Below, in pieces: positions 59,337 through 64,000 of a stretch of DNA of 64,000 nucleotides. The translations under genes and the position numbers were made by a program. The stretch is from Oscillospiraceae bacterium. GTDB lineage: Bacteria; Bacillota; Clostridia; Oscillospirales; CAG-272. The stretch spans positions 157,637 through 221,636 of the forward strand of contig SVSI01000001.1 of assembly GCA_015064385.1 (NCBI GenBank), written 5' to 3'. Each line of letters opens with the position of its first letter. Position 1 is the first letter of the stretch. A model generated the notes under the pieces. That model saw nothing but the letters and a program-made list of their open reading frames with translations. It had not been told where the DNA came from and ran no database searches.

Positions 59337-59669
59337 TTACTCAAGCTCTATTCCGACGACGCCGTACTTTTTCTGCTGTTCTGCCGAGTAGTATGCCTCC
59401 ATATCGCGAGGGTGTGCCGTGTCAACATCTTCCTTTGTATAACCGCACTGTAAAAGGGGCAGAGCTTTGTATAGCTCGTCAAAGCTGTCAAAAATGTGTA
59501 GCTTTACGACCGTTTTGGTCAGCTTTTCATCTGTAGATGTGTCGGTAAACACGATCTTTTCGCCGACCTTGAGCTGCCTGCGTTTTTCGTCAAACAGACG
59601 AAGCTCGATATTCTTTTCTCCGCTTTTTATCATTTCGAACGGAGCGTGGTGGAGTTTCATTTCTGCCAT
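59337..59669 (-). CDS. ASCH-domain protein
   Basis: A 110-residue PUA-like ASCH domain: MKLHHAPFEMIKSGEKNIELRL is the diagnostic start (GxKxxExR), followed by LKVGEKIVFTD. ASCH proteins bind or edit RNA or nucleosides; some are RNases or amidohydrolases acting on modified cytidines. GAGGAAA precedes the start. It stands alone between the GH5-like promoter and a dispersed repeat. Confidence 0.88.
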   Translation of the reverse strand: MAEMKLHHAPFEMIKSGEKNIELRLFDEKRRQLKVGEKIVFTDTSTDEKLTKTVVKLHIFDSFDELYKALPLLQCGYTKEDVDTAHPRDMEAYYSAEQQKKYGVVGIELE

Positions 59670-59708
59670 TTGTGTTTTCCTCTATTTTCATCTTTTTTTG
59701 AGGGGTAT

Positions 59709-59784
59709 GGGACGGCGCCTTCGACGTCCCGAGAAGCCTCAAATGCGCGTTACGGGCTGTCGTGGGCGCAAGCCCCTACGGGTT
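59709..59784 (+). repeat. 76-bp dispersed repeat, copy A
   Basis: Its first 61 bases (59709-59769) are identical to 61700-61760, and the last 15 differ by two changes. The repeat contains a GGGACG/CGTCCC stem (59709-59730) and a GGGC-rich second hairpin. It lies in the same orientation as copy B, on the other side of the nuclease-like gene. Confidence 0.92.
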
Positions 59785-59891
59785 GAGCTTATTTCTGTGT
59801 CCGAGTAACCACACTCTTGATGTGGGTGGGGACTCCAAAAGGTATATTTTATAGAGATAAAAGTGGCATTTATCCCTATAACGTTTCCTCA

Positions 59892-61538
59892 TCATAACGC
59901 AATAACGCTTTGTTCAACTCGTTGCTGAATTAATTCAGGAGTCACATCTTCCCAATAATTTATATACACTAACTTTACGCCATTTTCTTGACTCAATTTC
60001 TTTTTTTCGGCATCCCTTTTTTGCAATTTCTTAAAAGCATCTTCGCCCCCGAAATAATCAACAGGTTCAAAATGTTGCTTTCCCTGATATTCAATGGCCA
60101 CATTAAGCCCGGAAATAAATATATCATACGACATTTGACCGCCAGTAGAACTATGTAAAAAGAATGGACGGTGTTGATATATGACTCCATATTCTTTGTA
60201 TAGTTTCTTTACGATCTTATATACGTATTCCTCAGTTTTCCACCTATACTCTGGCTTGCTGTACGGAATCCTTTCAACGAACTTATATTTTCCTGATTTT
60301 ACATCATCTAAGTATTTTTGAACGGAAGCTCTTATGTCTGCCTCTTCTCTAATATAGACCGAATTGAAAGAAAAATATTTTAGATTTTCTTGCAATCTAG
60401 CAACAAGACGAGTCCCTTTATGTGAACGAAATGCATCTATAAAAGTCTTGTCCAGAATATGATTAAATTCGGAAAGACCAAACCCCATAATGCGACTATA
60501 TTCGTATGATTGAGATGCCAACCGGTCAGCAATTCTTAGAACATACGGATGAACCTGTCCTTTTATTGCATCTGCTGCATAGGAAGTATTTCCTTCACTG
60601 TCGTTCATTTCAAAAACAACTATATTGTAGGCATCCCCTTGCCAAGCATCTAAACGTTCTTTTAGTTTAACAGTAGGATAATGCTCAATCACATAAGGCG
60701 TCTGTGATGTTAGTCCGTTTGCTAAATAGTGTTGATTAACCCCTCTAAAACGACCATATCTTATCCAAGAGGTGAATATCTTCAATTTTTCTTCAATATG
60801 GCGTAAGAACGGTGCATGCTGATATTTTGGCATAATTAAATTAGGTGTTAGTTCTTCAATATCAATACCACAAACACCTTCAGCAAGATACCCAGCACGA
60901 TTTTCCTCAAAACTCATAAAATTACAAGCGATATCGTACTTAATGTAAAAAACTACTGTATCTGCAACAACGACAACCAATTCGTTGCAGTTGTTAGCAT
61001 ATTCCACGAGACCGTACCCTCTGTATAAATCAAGAAACTCAGATACAATCAATTCCGCATCTTGTCTTTGAGGTTGATGAAGTTTGTCGATGTCTTCATC
61101 TGCTTCTTCTGGTTCATTTCCATCAAAAACAAACAAATCATCAATGCGGACACACTTTCTGATAAAATCAGATATAGACACCCCTTTTGCCGTTAAATCG
61201 TATATAAGAGCCCCTGTATAACTATGTCTTTTACCTTTGCAATCAGTTATAGTCATTTCCCAATAACCAACATCTGTAGCAAGTATTTCCGGTTCTGATA
61301 TTGTCCATGTTTCAATTAAATCAAATATCATTTTTGTGGCTTCTGTGCCAATATTAATGTCAACTCTCCTGCTCGGTTTAAAATGATTGAACCCACTTGC
61401 ATAGATAAATGCTTCTAAGGAAACTTCACCAGATTCTCTTATGGTTAAAAGTTGTTCTACTTCATCAGTGGAGAGCGGTTCAGGGCCAAATGCAATATTA
61501 TTGGATAGTATTTGGATTTTTGCTATCTTGTTTTCCAT
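59892..61538 (-). CDS. AT-rich protein with C-terminal PD-(D/E)XK nuclease-like domain
   Basis: A 548-residue cytoplasmic protein of no recognised family over its first 460 residues. The C-terminal 80 residues look like the nuclease domain found in restriction, homing and defence proteins: SYDIFI (Asp472), AIEYQGKQHF (Glu483, Gln485), then FKKLQKRDAEKKKLSQENGVKLVYINYWE. It is clearly AT-rich compared with its neighbours and is flanked by two direct 76-bp repeats. Both features point to acquired DNA, perhaps an anti-phage gene. No ribosome site stands out beyond a weak GAGG region ahead of the ATG at 61538. Confidence 0.72.
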   Translation of the reverse strand: MENKIAKIQILSNNIAFGPEPLSTDEVEQLLTIRESGEVSLEAFIYASGFNHFKPSRRVDINIGTEATKMIFDLIETWTISEPEILATDVGYWEMTITDCKGKRHSYTGALIYDLTAKGVSISDFIRKCVRIDDLFVFDGNEPEEADEDIDKLHQPQRQDAELIVSEFLDLYRGYGLVEYANNCNELVVVVADTVVFYIKYDIACNFMSFEENRAGYLAEGVCGIDIEELTPNLIMPKYQHAPFLRHIEEKLKIFTSWIRYGRFRGVNQHYLANGLTSQTPYVIEHYPTVKLKERLDAWQGDAYNIVVFEMNDSEGNTSYAADAIKGQVHPYVLRIADRLASQSYEYSRIMGFGLSEFNHILDKTFIDAFRSHKGTRLVARLQENLKYFSFNSVYIREEADIRASVQKYLDDVKSGKYKFVERIPYSKPEYRWKTEEYVYKIVKKLYKEYGVIYQHRPFFLHSSTGGQMSYDIFISGLNVAIEYQGKQHFEPVDYFGGEDAFKKLQKRDAEKKKLSQENGVKLVYINYWEDVTPELIQQRVEQSVIAL

Positions 61539-61699
61539 TCTTCATACACCTCTGCATTTTTCCTTGATAATTACGAGATTTTTCATTCGATATGTTATAC
61601 TAAACAGCTGTAAATTGTATTTTCGAGTTTTGCTCAAAAGTAACATTTGTCCCAACGCAAAATTGGGGCATTTTTGATTTTGAACACCGATTTTGGTAG

Positions 61700-61774
61700 G
61701 GGACGGCGCCTTCGACGTCCCGAGAAGCCTCAAATGCGCGTTACGGGCTGTCGTGGGCGCCAGCCCTACGGGTT
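61700..61774 (+). repeat. 76-bp dispersed repeat, copy B
   Basis: See copy A: 61 identical bases, direct orientation, 1991 bases apart. It lies between the nuclease-like gene and the 3' end of rlmD, and its hairpins may terminate rlmD on the minus strand. Confidence 0.92.
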
Positions 61775-61780
61775 TTGCGG

Positions 61781-63106
61781 TTATTTTCTCGTCAGACAAA
61801 CGACAGATTCAACATGCCCCGTCCTCGAAAACATATCCGCCGCGAACGCTTTTGTGACCTTATATCCTTCGCTGTCGAAGAGCTTACAGTCACGAGCGAG
61901 GGTGTCGGGATTACACGAAACGTAGATCACGCGCGAGGGAGAGATATCCGAGATGCGCTTTATAAGCTCGCTCGAGCAGCCCTTGCGCGGGGGATCGACC
62001 ACTATAACGTCTGCGCCCGTTATCTCGGGAGAATTTGCATCGCCGCAGACGAATTTTGCGTTCGTCATTCCGTTTGCCGCCGCGTTTTCTTTTGCGTTTT
62101 CGACCGCTTCGGGAATTATTTCAACACCGAGAAGATTTGCGTCGGGGAAGTCTTTTATCATAGAAAGACCAATCGTTCCGATGCCGCAGAAGAGGTCAAC
62201 GAGGCGCTCTCCCGCTTCAAGCTCGGCAAGCTCCGCCGCCTTTTTGCAGATAAGCTCGGCACACTCGCGATTGACCTGATAGAACGATCTCGGAGAGATC
62301 TTTACTCTCAGTCCGCAGAAAATATCTTCGATCGTATCCTTACCCCAAATGGTGATATTTTTATCGCCGAGAATGACGTTCGTGCGCTTTTCGTTTATAT
62401 TCAGAATTATCGATTTTATATTAAGGAAGCGCTCGGTAAGAGCTTTGCAAAGCTTGTCCGAGTGCGGTATGTTTTTGCCGTTTATAACGAGACATACCAT
62501 TATCTCGCCGCTTCCGCGACCTTTTCGCAGATAAATATGACGCACGAGTCCCTTGCCGCTCTCAAAATCGTACGTGGATATCTTGTTTTCCTTGCCGAAT
62601 TTTACTATTTCGTCGAGAATTTCGGTAAACTCGCCGTCCTGTGCAAGGCAGTCGGACACCTCGACGATGTCGTGGCTGTGCTCGGCAAAAAAGCCGATCT
62701 TCCAATTCTCTCCGACGGGGTACTGAACCTTATTTCTATATCTGTCGGGCGATCCGCTCGAGATAACGTCCTCGACCTTTACCGACAGTCCGACCTTTCT
62801 GAAAGCGTTTTCAACGTAGTTTTTCTTAAAGATCTTCTCGCTTTCATAGTTTATATGACGGAAACAGCATCCGCCACAGCGCTTAAAGGACGGGCAAGCA
62901 TTTTCTTCTCTGATGGGAGATGGCTCAAGGATCTTGTTTACTCTCGCTACCGCATAGTCGGAAAGATTTTTGATTATTCCGATTTCGAGCTTGTCGAGAG
63001 TGACGCCTCCGCGTACGAAGACAACCTTGCCGTCGATCTTGCAAATTCCCGCGCCGAGGTTGTTCATATCAATTATTTCTACCGTGTAGAGATCGTTTTT
63101 CTTCAT
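61781..63106 (-). CDS. rlmD: 23S rRNA (uracil-5-)-methyltransferase, RumA/RlmD family
   Basis: A 441-residue enzyme making m5U in 23S rRNA. An N-terminal TRAM domain (about 4-60) is followed by the [4Fe-4S] cysteines in CPSFKRCGGC with the fourth in VSDC. The methyltransferase motifs are VDLFCGIGTIGL, VVDPPRKGC and the catalytic YVSCNPDTLARD. In Firmicutes the RlmCD enzyme modifies two sites, so the symbol is by family. The start at 63106 follows AAAGGAAA and overlaps the upstream methyltransferase stop by four bases. Confidence 0.9.
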   Translation of the reverse strand: MKKNDLYTVEIIDMNNLGAGICKIDGKVVFVRGGVTLDKLEIGIIKNLSDYAVARVNKILEPSPIREENACPSFKRCGGCCFRHINYESEKIFKKNYVENAFRKVGLSVKVEDVISSGSPDRYRNKVQYPVGENWKIGFFAEHSHDIVEVSDCLAQDGEFTEILDEIVKFGKENKISTYDFESGKGLVRHIYLRKGRGSGEIMVCLVINGKNIPHSDKLCKALTERFLNIKSIILNINEKRTNVILGDKNITIWGKDTIEDIFCGLRVKISPRSFYQVNRECAELICKKAAELAELEAGERLVDLFCGIGTIGLSMIKDFPDANLLGVEIIPEAVENAKENAAANGMTNAKFVCGDANSPEITGADVIVVDPPRKGCSSELIKRISDISPSRVIYVSCNPDTLARDCKLFDSEGYKVTKAFAADMFSRTGHVESVVCLTRK

Positions 63107-64000
63107 TTTTTGTAATTTCCTTTGTATTTCGGTGCAAAATCGTCTCTTTTCTTGAAAAACTGATAAAAGTTGCACTTTATCATACCGTTATAAAGCTTTC
63201 TGACCTTGTCCGCGCGGCGTCCGTAAAGACGCTCGAAGCCCTCGTGCGAGGTGAGGACGTAGATCTGCCAATTATCGAGATGCGAGAAGGCACGTCCCAT
63301 ATTTTTGTAAAGCTCCTCTGCCTGCTCCATAGAGAAGAGTCGCTCGCCGTACGGCGGGTTACATACTACGGTACCCCGTCTTCCGCCCGTTTTGATCTCA
63401 AGGGCGTTTCGCTCAAACGCCTTTACGTGAGCACCCACTCCCGCGCGGCGTATGTTTTCACGGGTAAGCTCAACACAGCTCATATCTATATCCGAGGCAT
63501 AGACCTCGAAGCTTGAGTCGGTTCTTATATTATCCTGCGCCTCTTCGCGCGCTTTTTTCCATATATCAGAGTCTATCTGCGGGAATCTTTCGCTGTCAAA
63601 ACGTCGGTTCATACCGGGCGCGCGGTTTGTTTGCATAAGTGCTGCCTCTATGGCAATAGTACCCGAACCGCACATAGGATCCCAAAACAGAACGTCGTCT
63701 CTCGGGCGCGCGATCTTCACGAGTGCGGCTGCGAGAGTTTCGCGTAGTGGCGCGGCGTTTGACGAGGGACGGTATCCCCGTTTGTGCAGTGCCACACCCG
63801 AGGTGTCTATCATAAGAGAGGCAATATCGTTCAGAATGAAAAACTCCACTCTGTAAGTCAGGTTATCCTCGGGAAAATAGGTGAGGTGATATTTCGTTTT
63901 AAGTCGCTCTACTATCGCCTTTTTGACTATCGACTGACAGTCGGGAATGCTGAACAGCTTACTTTTTACCGAGTGACCGGTAACGGGAAAAGCGTCGTTT
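63103..64000 (-). CDS. THUMP-type rRNA/RNA methyltransferase (RlmL/YpsC-like), 5' truncated by window
   Basis: The frame is open to the right window edge; about 298 residues are seen of the usual 370-380, and the THUMP domain is mostly outside. Visible: the linker (PVTGHSVKS..., SIPDCQSIVKKAIVERL), LHKRGYRPSSNAAPLRETLAAAL, motif I FWDPMCGSGTIAIEAAL, acidic VYASDIDMSCVELT and the catalytic CNPPYGERL. Such proteins make N2-methylguanosine in rRNA. It overlaps rlmD by four bases, giving a two-gene rRNA-modification operon. The GTG near 63849 is an internal codon, not the start. Confidence 0.92.
   Translation of the reverse strand, partial: NDAFPVTGHSVKSKLFSIPDCQSIVKKAIVERLKTKYHLTYFPEDNLTYRVEFFILNDIASLMIDTSGVALHKRGYRPSSNAAPLRETLAAALVKIARPRDDVLFWDPMCGSGTIAIEAALMQTNRAPGMNRRFDSERFPQIDSDIWKKAREEAQDNIRTDSSFEVYASDIDMSCVELTRENIRRAGVGAHVKAFERNALEIKTGGRRGTVVCNPPYGERLFSMEQAEELYKNMGRAFSHLDNWQIYVLTSHEGFERLYGRRADKVRKLYNGMIKCNFYQFFKKRDDFAPKYKGNYKK

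Noticed and set aside
61775-63115. A 446-codon open frame on the plus strand opposite rlmD
   Set aside because: RlmD shows Fe-S cysteines and catalytic motifs on the minus strand. The opposite frame is a mirror effect.
1-64000. Transposase, integrase, phage structural genes, rRNA, tRNA or CRISPR array
   Set aside because: Looked for through both strands and the gaps; none seen. The ArpU-like HTH protein alone is not enough to call a prophage.

Overview
The window reads as a chromosomal segment of an uncultured-type gut Firmicute (class Clostridia, probably an Oscillospirales- or Christensenellales-like lineage). The reasons are mid-range GC by eye, strong Shine-Dalgarno sites, sharp TTGACA-17-TATAAT promoters, a Trp T-box, a LexA/DinR-type SOS box, a spore-coat-type ferritin-like protein, Mini-III RNase, ThyX, a dockerin-bearing secreted enzyme and many carbohydrate-transport genes. 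This taxonomic call is inference. No rRNA, tRNA, CRISPR array, transposase or integrase was seen.

Layout. 1-2.5 kb: end of trkA, then trkH (K+ uptake). 2.5-5.2 kb, minus strand: DUF5685 protein, J-domain protein with a Cys-rich tail, small membrane protein, coat-like protein. 5.4-7.4 kb: LRR lipoprotein and manA. 7.5-15.9 kb: a carbohydrate-catabolic locus, with two Gfo/Idh/MocA oxidoreductases and two TIM-barrel isomerases on the minus strand, divergent from an AraC regulator, HAD phosphatase, MFS transporter and GDPD. 16-26 kb: modular lysozyme-dockerin protein, proS, HtrA-like lipoprotein with a collagen-like stalk, Cthe_2159-like lipoprotein, GT4, and a LemA pair. 26-33 kb: polysaccharide deacetylase, thyX, mrnC, methyltransferase, cysteine-desulfurase-like enzyme, S1-domain protein, rplM-rpsI. 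33-35.3 kb: an AT-rich islet with a TIR-domain protein and a ribbon-helix-helix protein. 35.4-37 kb: TfoX-N protein and small genes. 37.3-39.4 kb: trpB under a Trp T-box, and an HTH gene with an SOS box. 39.8-52.8 kb: a long operon for glycan import. 52.8-64 kb: cca, a paired chromate transporter with a nuclease-like gene, a GH5/APH/CE6 operon, ASCH protein, an AT-rich nuclease-like gene between two direct repeats, rlmD and a THUMP-type methyltransferase cut by the window edge.

How the genes work together. The most distinctive unit is 40056-52708: one giant solute-binding protein, two complete permease pairs, a secreted NHL/TPR/Yip1 membrane fusion and a DUF5696 protein, with no ATPase gene. 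A strong promoter and a perfect intrinsic terminator precede it, so transcription may be controlled by attenuation or the terminated RNA may itself be an sRNA. The AraC locus has operator-like repeats laid over its own promoter and next to the divergent catabolic promoter. Two AT-rich accessory genes (TIR protein and PD-(D/E)XK-like protein) are the best defence candidates.
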